Shown here piece after piece: positions 34,890 through 44,960 of a DNA stretch of 64,000 nucleotides. The notes below the pieces were generated by a model. It was not told the origin of the DNA and made no database searches. It was given only the letters and a program-made list of their open reading frames with translations. The stretch covers positions 31,560 through 95,559 of the forward strand of contig CAJQUW010011238.1 in NCBI GenBank assembly GCA_907163375.1. Reading direction: 5' to 3'. How positions within the stretch are numbered: position 1 is the stretch's first letter; every line of letters begins with the position of its first letter. Both the position numbers and the translations under genes were made by a program. Source of the stretch: Prostheceraeus crozeri (lineage: Eukaryota > Platyhelminthes > Polycladida > Euryleptidae).

Positions 34890-36477
34890 TTGTGGCGCAT
34901 TGATCTGTATGTGCGTATATCGCGAAAGTTACGAGCTCAAATCCCGAAGACTTCGTTTTGTGTTTTTTGCTGTGGCCACCATGTCCAGAATAACGAGATG
35001 AGATGGAATTCTCAAGATGACTGTTCATTTGACTCATTAAAGACTCTTATCAATGAATATGACAATGGAATACGTGACTTTATATCCTTGAAAATTGATG
35101 ATGAAGTCAACCAAAATGTCACCAAAGTGATCAACAAAATAAATGATATGGAAAATGGAATCATTGCATTAAAGAAAGTACAAGTAGAACAGCAAAAGGA
35201 AATTGAAGTCCTGAAACATAATGTATCTCAAATACAAAACTTCCCCACAGATGATTTGTTACGCGAAGTCGAAGAAATTCACGGTCTCAAAACGTTATTT
35301 TTTTTTCGAACCTTGATGACCTATTGCAGCTACCCAGACTGCAATATTTTGATCACTGGGGATTTCAATCGATTGGATGCTACTAATTTATGCAGCACCC
35401 ATGATTTAACAAACATAGTAGCTGAGGCGACAAGACAAAATGCTATTCTGGACTATGTGCTTCCTACATCATCCCTTGTTGCCCAGCATGAAGTTTCGGC
35501 AGTCCCACCCGTGTCTAATTCTGAACGCAACACAATTTTATGTACTTCGAGGTGCGCTTTCGTTCCTCATAACAGGAAGGAATATATTCTTTACGATCTG
35601 AAAGAGTCCTACGTTAACTCTTTTCAGCGTGAGTTACAACACTGGAATTTTTGCCTATTTATAGCATGTCTTTAAGCGTCGACGTTAAATGCGAATATTT
35701 GTGTGAACTAGTCAGCAATTGTTTTTCTTACACTATACCTTCCTCAGCTGTAACTATGGCAACGAGTGTGACAAATCGTTTGTCACCCCTCTCATCAAGT
35801 CGCTGATAAACAAATGCTGGCAGGCATTTCGTCAAAACGATTTCTGCACCTACAAGCATTTGAATAAAAAAATCAAAGCCATGTTGGTAAGAGCCAAACT
35901 TAAATGGACTTCTAAAGCAATGAACGGTTCCAGAGAACTTTGGCAAGTTGTGAGCGACGTAAGGACTCAAAGTCGGCAAGATCCTCGTAATTGAACACTG
36001 TTTTAAACAATTATTGAACAGTTAACGAAGCAGTTGAATCAATGAACTCAGATTTTGTTTCAGATCAAAGTTTCTTTCCTCTTGCGGTCTGAAACCAAAC
36101 CTCGTCGTCCACGGCAGTAGTACTCGCTTGCTTGTACGAAAAAGTAACACTCCTACTCGACGACTCCAATATGAGAGGTGTAGCTATCTTGGCTTACGAT
36201 TTCAGTAGGGCCTTCGATCATGAGGCCATGACGTTATCATTCAAGCTTTCATGGATAACAATTTCTCGCTTGGATTAATTCAATGGACAAATGAATATTT
36301 AAGCAACCTTGCTCAGATGGTTAAAGTCTTTAACTCGTGCAACAATCAGCTCCGCATCTCATCCGGAATGCCTCAAGGTCTTTGGTCCATTTTTGTTCAA
36401 CTTGGTCGTCAGCTCAGTGAGCTCACTAAAGTCTGTTAACACCGTCATCAGATATGTCGACGATTGCACCCTCATTA
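34890..36477 (+). pseudogene. Non-LTR retrotransposon, 5' part, split by Harbinger
   Basis: First, an ORF1-like part: a Cys/His cluster (SFCVFCCGHHVQ) followed by an acidic coiled coil (ENGIIALKKVQVEQQKEIEV). After an internal deletion comes the endonuclease C-terminal region (NILITGDFNRLD, ...AILDYVLPTSS), the linker (FVTPLIKSLINKCWQAFRQ), then RT motifs AYDFSRAFD (A), SGMPQG/FGPFLFNLVV (B, with a frameshift) and RYVDDCTLI (C). It stops exactly at the Harbinger insertion. CR1/L2-like in style. Dead by deletion, frameshifts and insertion. Confidence 0.85.
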
Positions 36478-36761
36478 TGGTGGATTCATACTTCTGTTGT
36501 ACAGCAAAATTCATGCTGGATGAACTTGCCGTACGGCAAGTTCGGCAATGTTGTACGACTAATGACGTCATTTGTGTCGTACAACATTTGCGTCAGAGTA
36601 TGAACAGCACATACGACAGTTATTATCGATTTGCTGTGCGTAGCTATTGTTGGACATACAGTATGCTGTGTAGGAACAAATGAAGCAGTCATTCCGCACA
36701 GCTGATTTTATACAGCAAAAGCAAAAACGCGCACGTATCGTATTGTCAAGTTCATTTTCAA

Positions 36762-37787
36762 ATGACGATGGATGAAGAGAAGTTGATCGAGTTCGTGAGA
36801 AATTGTCCGCACCTATGGGACCATTCATTGCAGGAATACAAAGATCGGTGTGTGTGCAATAGAAGCTGGATTTCGATCGGAGAACAACTTGGAGGTTTCA
36901 CCTCAAAAGAAGCAAGGGACAGGTGGAGGCAACTTCGCGATAGCTTCGTTAGAGCGAAGAGAAACACGATGAAGAAGAGTGGTGCTGGTGGAGAAATGAA
37001 ATCAAAATGGAAATTTTCGGAAAAAATGAATTTTCTCGACAAGGTTCTAAACAGTCGTACTTCTGTTTCCAGTCTTACAATTAGTCAAGATACCAAGTGA
37101 GTCTGACATCTTTTGAATATTTAAATGAGGATTTATGTCATAAGTCTAGTCTTTAATCTTTTGTGTGGCCTTATATCATTTTTACCCTGTAATGCACAAG
37201 TATAGATTTGTATCATCAATTAGCGATATTTGATATCGTATTGTTGATTTGGATATATTTTCTATAATACAGTAGAAACCGGTTCTTACATCTAAAATTA
37301 ATTATTCTAATTCCGCTTTTCTACATTATTTTGACGCAATATATTACAAAATTCACTTTACCTATTTTTATATTGATTCTTATCTTTCAGGAGTAACGCT
37401 GCCATTATTGAAGAGTCGAGTGGAGAAAGTGAGAAGGAAAATGGAGTGGAAGTTAGCGAAGGTACTACCAGACCATCTGTATCTTCAATACCTCAAAAGA
37501 GAAGAAGGAAGCAGGCGGATCAAGTCGAAACAGCTATACTTGATTATATAAGCAAGGTCTCATCGGAAACTTCCGTGGAAACCCAATTTGGACAGTACGT
37601 TGGGGCCAGCTTGAACAGACTCTCCACTGCTCGTCAACGAGAAGGAAAACTAAGGATCCAAATTATCCTGAACGAGCTCGAGGATGAACAGGAAAAGGAA
37701 ATTGCATCCATGAGTCATGTGGGATGTTGTTCATCGTGTACTCAAGTGACAGATGTGTTTGAAATGTTTGAAAGAGCTTGTAAATAA
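36762..37787 (+). CDS. Harbinger accessory MADF-domain DNA-binding protein (2 exons)
   Basis: Exon 1 36762-37096, donor AA|GTGAGT; exon 2 37391-37787, acceptor atctttcag; the join keeps the frame (ATTEDLY) as ...SQDTK-SNAAIIEE.... The N-terminal 90 residues are a MADF/Myb-SANT-like domain: KLIEFVRNCPHLWDHSLQEY, SWISIGEQLGG, ARDRWRQLRDSFVRAKR. The middle is acidic and basic (KRRRKQ), and the end has a cysteine pair (GCCSSC) and a helix (VFEMFERACK), BESS-like in position. Harbinger elements of animals encode such a partner, which binds the termini and imports the transposase into the nucleus. No lesion seen. TAAATAAATG follows the stop as a possible polyadenylation signal. Confidence 0.9.
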
Positions 37788-38358
37788 ATGTGTTTGAAAA
37801 CTCTTTTTTAATCAATATGATTATTTTGGTATTTCAAAATTAAACTCGGATATAGTATTGTTTTACAAATCAAATGATCACAATAATCATATAGTTAAAT
37901 AAAAATGATCTTGTTAACACTGAAAGAATGACATGTACGCATAGGTATGCGGCCTAGGCCTACTATAATTATTAACAGATCTTTCAGAATAAAATGTTGG
38001 TCTTTGCTTTCGGTTGACTATTTTTATGTAAATTAATGTAATACAGTAAACTCTAATTTAGAGAACAATTTCGTATAAGTTGCATTACAAATGAACAAAT
38101 CCATCTAGCTGACTCCCGATAATCGTTATGAAAATTATAAAAAATAAAACGCCATAATCCATCAAGATTATTATACTAGTAGCAAGTAAATACATTGAAA
38201 ATGTATCGTCTTACAAAATTAAGGCCTGGAAAATTCTATACAAAAGCAGAACTTGATAGCATAGTCAGTTGTGTACATCCACATATACCTTCATGATTTA
38301 CTTTTACCCAAGCATCAGGCCTATATATTTTAATTGATAGGTCTAGTTGTTCAGATTT

Positions 38359-40035
38359 TTATCGCAAAAATGAATTCTGCGAAGATGTCACTTTTTTCCC
38401 CCTTTCAATGATGGATTTTTGCCAAGGCACTTCGCCAGCACTGGAACTGAAATATTTCACCAACTTCTCCCGTACCGTGTATGCATATTTTGAAGACCCT
38501 TCTGCAGACATTTCTCCAATATTTTCCAAACCTAAAAAATAGAGTTATGTTTAAAAAAAATATTATTAAAAAAAGGAAAAAAAGGAAAGTCATTCGAACA
38601 GTATCTAGTCGTGAAATTTTGTTAACAATTATTGATTTCCTTAAAATAGAATATGGTGTACATTCAATGAATAAAATCTAAAGTACGAGTCATAAATGAA
38701 GCATTTTCATATCAATAAAAATTCAAAATCAGAAATAGAATTAGCTATCCCATCATCAGTTCGCGGATACTAACTATGATGGAAAAATAAGTATGTTTTC
38801 ATGTTAAATGATCGTCGAAACAAGTAAATTGAATTTAAAGTAATCAAATAATTAAAGTAAATTTAAGTATTAAATTATCATTGATTTTTGTGATATGAGC
38901 ATATAAGTATACTTACCCGTATTTGCACTTGCTATTTGTCGCCATCCTCCAAGATGTACTACGCCATTTTGATCTTCAAAGTCAACAAAGCTTGGTGGAC
39001 TGTACTGAGTGGCACTAGGTATAGAGTGTTCATCTGTTGATTTCAGGTAATTGTGAAGCAACACAGACGCCCAAATAATTGAGTCCACTTGTTCTGGTTG
39101 ACATGGGATTGGCCGTCTGAATATACGCCATCGAGCAGACATAATGCCAAACGCATTTTCCACAACACGACGTGCTCTACTGAGACGATAATTGAATATT
39201 TCTTTGCCTTCCGATAAATTGTGTCCAGAGAAGGGCTTCATTACATAGGGACGAATGGGAAACGCGTCATCGGCCACAAACATATACGGCACTTTTTCTT
39301 CGGTGCCGGGGAGAGCTTCCGGGGAAGGGACACATAAATTATCTTTTTCAATGGCTTTCTTCACGTCCCAGTCCTGCCAAATTCCAGCATCACTATCTCT
39401 GCCACATCGACCAATGTCAACAAATCGGAACATGTATTTGGCGTCAACAATCGCCATCAAGACAACGGAATGAGTGCGTTTGTAGTAGAAGAAACGACTA
39501 CCTGAGTTGTGTGGTGCTGAAATTACGACGTGTTTGCCATCCACTGCGCCAAGACAAGAAGGAAAATTCCAAAACGCCCAAAATTCTTTTCCATGTCTTC
39601 GAATTCTTTCGTAGATGGTTGGCAGAGATACTGGGCATTTAGAGCACTTCGGATTGCTGACAAAGTTTCGCGAAAAATTACACACACGGTTGACTTTCCC
39701 AAACGAAAGCTATGAGCCACACTTTGTTGAGAATTTCCCGTGGCAAGCAGACGTAAAGTGACAGCCAGTCGTATACGATTGCTGATAGGATATCGGTGCG
39801 TTGTTTGATGTTGAATATATGGATCAATTCTCCGAAGAAGGTCGTCGAATCTCATTTTTGACATTCGGAAATAACTGAAATGTACTTCTGGATCCATACA
39901 TCGCATCTCATCCACCAAACAACCTTCGCCCCTTATATTACGGGGTATGTTTAGTGGTGTGACATACCATCGCCTATTTCTTCTTCTTCGCTGTAACCAG
40001 TACATCAAAACGACAGGATCCATTTTCTGATGCAT
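38359..40035 (-). pseudogene. Harbinger transposase (HARBI1-like), one frameshift
   Basis: Exon 1 runs from ATG at 40035 (or MDPVV start at 40023) to donor ACGG|GTAAGT at 38917. Exon 2, 38531-38359 (acceptor tattttttag), adds LENIGEMSAEG...VREKLVKYFSSSAGEVPWQ, the usual family C-terminus. DDE residues are present: LGAVDGKHVVI, MFVADDAFPI, RRVVENAFG. A single frame slip at about 39575-39590, between ...EFEDMEKN and FWAFWNFPSC, separates the N-terminal part from the catalytic part. Otherwise intact, so death is recent or the shift is a sequencing error. The nuclease cuts at TWA targets. Confidence 0.9.
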
Positions 40036-40268
40036 TTAACAACCAAATCATCGTCCCGAGATGTCACACGGCAATATATATGTATGAACAGTGTCACAGC
40101 AACAGCAATCGATAATTATGACGCACTGCATGATACGTAAACTGTTGTACAGCATTTTGAATGCCGCACAGCAAATTTGCTGTCACAGCAATACGACATG
40201 CTGTCCGGCCGCATCCGACATTTGCAGCATACGGCTTGCTGTACAACAGAAGTATGAATCCACCTTTA

Positions 40269-40620
40269 TCCCCCTCGATGACAATTCCGACAACAAACTT
40301 ATTTGTGGTGATCATTATGAATGCGACAGTTTTCCAGACTTAACACAACATCGTCGATCAACATCTTTACGACTTCTGAAAACAATTTTTGACACCCCTG
40401 ACCATGCCCTCTATGAGCTAAGCTCTCCCAGACTATGCTCAGGAAGATTCCCAATGCTTGCAATTGGAACTTCAAGGAGGTGAAATTCCTTTTTCCTTCG
40501 ACAACAATACTTGTGTTCATCTATGATGCTCATTTGTCACTTTGCCCTCACCTTTTCTTTGATCTATGCAGAGCCTCATTGATTAACATTATTTTGCTTG
40601 TCTATGTCCGCTTAATTTGA
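40269..40620 (+). pseudogene. Non-LTR retrotransposon, 3' part beyond Harbinger
   Basis: Continues the split LINE in frame from PLDDNSDNK, then after an internal deletion shows its C-terminus (LKTIFDTPDHALYELSSPRL, GRFPMLAIGTSRR, and in another frame NSFFPST), matching the usual HPLH...P...R...SFxP pattern at the end of CR1/jockey-like ORF2s. Confidence 0.75.
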
Positions 40621-43096
40621 ATCAATACTTTGTAAATTTTGATTCTCATTCACCTGAAATATACGATTGCTGACTTACTTATATCAATTGGAAAGTGATT
40701 ATCAAGAAACCATTCCTCCAAAATCGTTGTTTTTGCTGTCTCTCAATTGGTGTGAGCGCTGTCCGAAATCACAACATTTGTGGGTACCGTCTCTTTCTTG
40801 CTACTTACTTACTTACGTTCTGACTTGCTACTCTACCTAATATACATTGCTCTATGGGTAGCACCTAGACTCTTTCTGAGTTCCATAAAAAGCACGGTTG
40901 CGTTCAGTTGAATTCTGCTTCTTTGCAGATACAGGTATTGGTTCGCATATGTCGATATGACGGGTTTTGATAAAAGAGAGAAAACGGGCGTTTTTCTTTT
41001 CGCTCCGGAATTGTACGAAAGCATTCAACGCATCATCCAACGCACATCATTCAAACCTGAATGCTAATAATGGGTATGATCGATCCTCATAAATTCACAT
41101 GGAAGACTGTGCTTCTGATTGGTTAACGCTTCAAATGTGACGAAAGCGGTTGAACAATGTGCTGCTTAACCCTAGAAGTTCGGCACCTTTGTTTTTTCTT
41201 CAATTGCGAGAATTAGAAGCAATTAAATAAAGTGAGCTTTCGTACCTTTCCTAGCTTTTCGCAGTATGTATCACTATCCTGCTTGCTTGTGCAGTGTTGT
41301 TGTTTTTATGATTACATGGGCATACAATACTGAGAAGGCCGGTAGTGCGCACTGCGCAGATGAATTCCTGCCTTTGCGGAATGCTTAGTGGAGTTTTCAA
41401 ACATTTATTAGAATTTGATGAATATTGCTATGCTGAAGTAGAATTCGTTGCCACCAAAAATAGGACATGATTGACTTCGATTCCACTGAGGCTACGACGC
41501 TTGTTACCAAAAGGGTCGATGATGCAACCAGATGTCCTTCCAGAGCTCCTTGGTTGCGGAGACAGGCACGTGATCGCAGACATCAACTTGACAGAAGCAA
41601 GGACATCTAAGATAGAGTCAGTCGGAGGAATGCTTATGGAATGCTTTCTATAGAAAAGTAATATCAGGGAGAGAATATTATTAGAAAACAGGGACTCCAC
41701 GACTGAACCACAAAACTCCAAGGCTGAATGTAGAGCATGCGGAAAGGAACGACGCTCATTTTCAAGTAGTCTCTCTCATGGGTGATGCTCTTATCAATAA
41801 GAAAAAGAATACATATCTTCTAATAAAATGCGTTAAGAGAAGTATACCTACATGATGCATTTTATCTAAGTGAACGAACTTTCGGGCAGGCATGCGCAAT
41901 CGAATAAATTGATGATTAAGAGGCCACATGGAGCATTTGCAAAAACAATTGAAGGACATGAATTGCAAATGTATTTTAGATTTTATCACGTTGTTTCAAA
42001 TTTAATAGACAAATTTCCGAATGAAATTCATCGTCTTTGAGGTTACCCGTTGTTTCACAAATCCCGTCTGGCAATGTTCCCAAGATGTGTTTGCTTAAAA
42101 TTCGCCATTTATCGAAAGTGCTTGCGCTCAGTGAGTGTTTAAAAGCTTCGTAGGACAAGCAAACTATTCGTGCAAACCTGCCAACGGTTGACAGTACACA
42201 GCCACCAACTCACTCAATTTCATTGCAGCATGTGTGTTTTCGTCTATAGTGAGAGACTTGACCAAACATTAGCTTCAACACAAACCGACTTAGCATCAAA
42301 CTGAAGTTAGTTTGAACTGGAGAGAAATTTTTTAAAAAGTATTGATGCGTTCCTTGAGAAACTAGATTTTGCCTTTGTAAGAATAGTTGATGTCAGACAT
42401 TTCCTTGTCAAATCATTATGCAGCATGCTGCAAGCACCTTCACAAAATCGTTGATTATATATGAGGAGAAAAAAGGTTAATCGTATTGTTTCCATCTCCT
42501 AAAATTTGTATTACCTTTATTGAATAGATTATGTAAGCTTATTAGACAGTGAATACATTAATTACAAAATGTAGTGAGTTTCATGAGGAAAGGTAAGCCT
42601 TAATTTTCTGGGAACATGTACAATAATACGTGATGCATCTGTTGAGAGATATAGGTCAATGTTCGCAGCTTTCAAATAAGATGTGATGCACTTGCATCCT
42701 TGATTGTGTGTTTCGGATGGAGTAAAAGACAATTAATTCACTACATTTACAAATCTTGATTTTCAGCATAACACTTGTGAGAATGATTATAAGTCAGACA
42801 AAAGAAGAGTATTTTCTCAACTTTCGCATAAAATGCTCATTGAAATAGGTGGATTGGTGGACAATGAGATGCGGAACTTTTAATCGTGAGTTTGTGCAGG
42901 TATCACATTATTGCAAAGGAGCTTTCAAAATCAATTATATTGCAGTTGTTTGTAATTAACTGGTCGCAATTTATTGATTATTGGGGGTATTTTATTAAAA
43001 TTAATAGATTTCTGCAATCAAATAATTGCAATTGATTAATTGCATATGTCTAACAATCACAGTAATTTATCGATTGATAAATAGGCCTGTGTAATT
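40621..43096. other. Unrecognised interval with one candidate exon
   Basis: A minus-strand frame at 41428-41640 (SISIPPTDSILDVLASVKLM, later CIIDPFGNKRRSLSGIEVNH) reads like coding sequence but is not recognised. No mobile-element ends seen elsewhere. Confidence 0.35.
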
Positions 43097-43100
43097 TTAA

Positions 43101-43599
43101 CCCTCAAATGCGCACGATGGGTCCTCGGGGACCCAAGCGGTCTGTTTCTTTAGTTTTTTTATTGTGATTTATATATGACTGATACTTCATGTTTTACTCA
43201 ACAATTGATCATTAAACACAATTCAAGTGTTAATATTCTATAATTTTACTGACTATCACTATTATGGTTATTTTACTACAGAAAAGTACTGGGTCCTCGA
43301 GGAGCCATCTCATGCAAATGCCATCTGTTGTCATAAGAAAAATCCTAAGAAAAATAGAAAAAATAGTCTGAATAATTGTAGAAATATGTGTCTAATTTTC
43401 ATTGGAAGAAGGCTAAATCGTAATGATAAATTGTGTTTCATGATATGATACGTTTATGTTAATGATATTCTAGCAATATCACGTGGTTTCGCACATTCAA
43501 CAGATTTATATTGGCTCTAACAACTCAAAATAACACATTGGATCCTAAGGGACCCATCTCATGCAAAAACGTCAGTAAGATATTTCATGCATTTGAGGG
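43101..43599. mobile_element. Non-autonomous piggyBac-type element, 499 bp
   Basis: Flanked by TTAA (43097-43100, 43600-43603). Ends CCCTCAAATGC / GCATTTGAGGG are perfect inverted repeats. Inside are three copies of a palindromic box GGTCC-N4-GGACC: 43118-43135 (perfect), 43290-43306 and 43539-43556 (degraded), two followed by catctcatgcaaa. No transposase frame. Confidence 0.88.
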
Positions 43600-43603
43600 T
43601 TAA

Positions 43604-44320
43604 GGTAGGAAACTTGAAAGAGAGATGACAAGACGTGTTAGACTGAAGTGACGAGCAAAGTCAGCTTCATTGTTACTATGAGCATTCAAATATGGACAAA
43701 AAAGTCAGTCACTCGGCGGTTGATCAGTATGATTTTTGATGTTGTCCTTAACTTCATCACAATATGACATCAGCAGGAACGTACTATCAACTGGAGTTTG
43801 ATGCGTTATGTGACATTGTTGACGAAACATCCCTGCAATGTTCAAAGTATTTTGGATTAATCGTATTTACCCGGAGGGGGTCCTGGAGCCCAAGGATAGC
43901 AAAATTGCTGCAAAATTAAAATAGCCACAACTTTAGTTTTGTGACTTCCAGTTTCAGCCTTTTTCAGATGACAGATTGAAATTTAATCAAATATGGTCCA
44001 TGAGAACATAAAACATGCGACTTTCATTTAAAAGTGATCTTTGAAAATGGAGCACCTTTGTCAATTTCTTACAAAATCAAGCATCTTAATCAATTCGCGT
44101 TCCTTACAGACAATTCGCAAAGCATGTACGGGCATGTATGAATTTGGGATCGACATGCTCAGAATTCATCCACAAAGTATCTGCATGATTATTGCATGAA
44201 TAATAGCAGTAGCCTTTAAACAGGTTTACAAGTAATGCTGTTATCTTTATGCTACAAATAGTGGATCCCAAGTATACGATTAGAACGGACAAATCATGTC
44301 TCACAATACTTTTTGATGCA
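43604..44320. other. Unrecognised interval
   Basis: No supported feature between the small piggyBac-type element and the 44.3-kb transposon. Confidence 0.5.
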
Positions 44321-44332
44321 ATATCGTCGGCT

Positions 44333-44648
44333 ACATTCCAAACTCACGTATCTCAAAAATTGGCGATTTTGAGTTTTTTGGTTTTTTTAATAGCTTAAGT
44401 CGTGCTTTACAGTATCACACCAAAATTAGAGCAAAATAGGTTTTTATAGTAATTTTAAAGAAGGGGGACCAACTCACATACGATGCTTTCCTTAAATAAA
44501 TGATATTCCAAACTAACGTATTGAGATGTATGAGTTTGCCTTGAATAGCTATGATATTTATTTTGAATACGTGATTTTGACACTGATAGCATTTTATTGA
44601 TTAGCGCGTCGAAGAACCTATCCTGTCATTCCAAACTAACGTAATTGA
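44333..44648 (+). repeat. Subterminal iterons of the 44.3-kb transposon
   Basis: ATTCCAAACTCACGTA (44335-44350), then ATTCCAAACTAACGTA-type repeats near 44505-44520 and 44630-44645, each followed in the last two cases by an inverted ATACGTGAGTTTG-like half. Near the right end a further plus copy lies at about 49041-49056. Likely transposase binding sites. Confidence 0.65.
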
Positions 44649-44724
44649 AATACGTGAGTTTGCCATGCAAATATCTATGGCATCTGTTTTCAATGCGTGG
44701 TTTGTTCAATGATAAACAGTTTAT

Positions 44725-44786
44725 CAAATTGATACAAAAGAGATTGTAAACAGTTACTGTTTACAATCTCTTTTTGTATCAATTTG
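44725..44786. repeat. Near-perfect 30-bp-arm hairpin
   Basis: caaattgatacaaaagagat... pairs with ...atctctttttgtatcaattt, arms separated by about one base; one indel in the A/T run. Sits between the iterons and the transposase gene, so it could act as a terminator-like or cruciform element; no function shown. Confidence 0.8.
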
Positions 44787-44960
44787 ATTTGATTAAACTT
44801 TTAAATTTGATTGAAACTTCAAAATACATTGTCACAAATTAACAACATAATCATTGTGTTTTTGAAATTATCAATCACGAAACCAACGCATCCGTCCCTT
44901 CATCAATAGAATCTTGAATTCTGCTGAGACATTTAATATTATCCGATCGAAATCTTCGAA

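Larger units (their letters stand above)
36478..40265. mobile_element. PIF/Harbinger transposon, complete two-gene element
   Basis: Flanked by TTA at 36475-36477 and 40266-40268, the TWA duplication of this superfamily. Inverted ends (T/A)GGTGGATTCATACTTCTG extend through tgttgtacagcaa. Removing the element and one TTA restores the interrupted LINE reading frame (CTLI joined to IPLDDNSDN). Subterminal palindromes occur: CTTGCCGTACGGCAAG (36525-36540) and ACAGCAAATTTGCTGT (40168-40183). It encodes a MADF-domain protein (plus) and a transposase (minus) pointing toward each other. Confidence 0.95.

Noticed and set aside
43101-43599. Inverted and spaced repeats as a CRISPR-like array
   Set aside because: Three imperfect palindromes inside a TTAA-flanked element; eukaryotic context.
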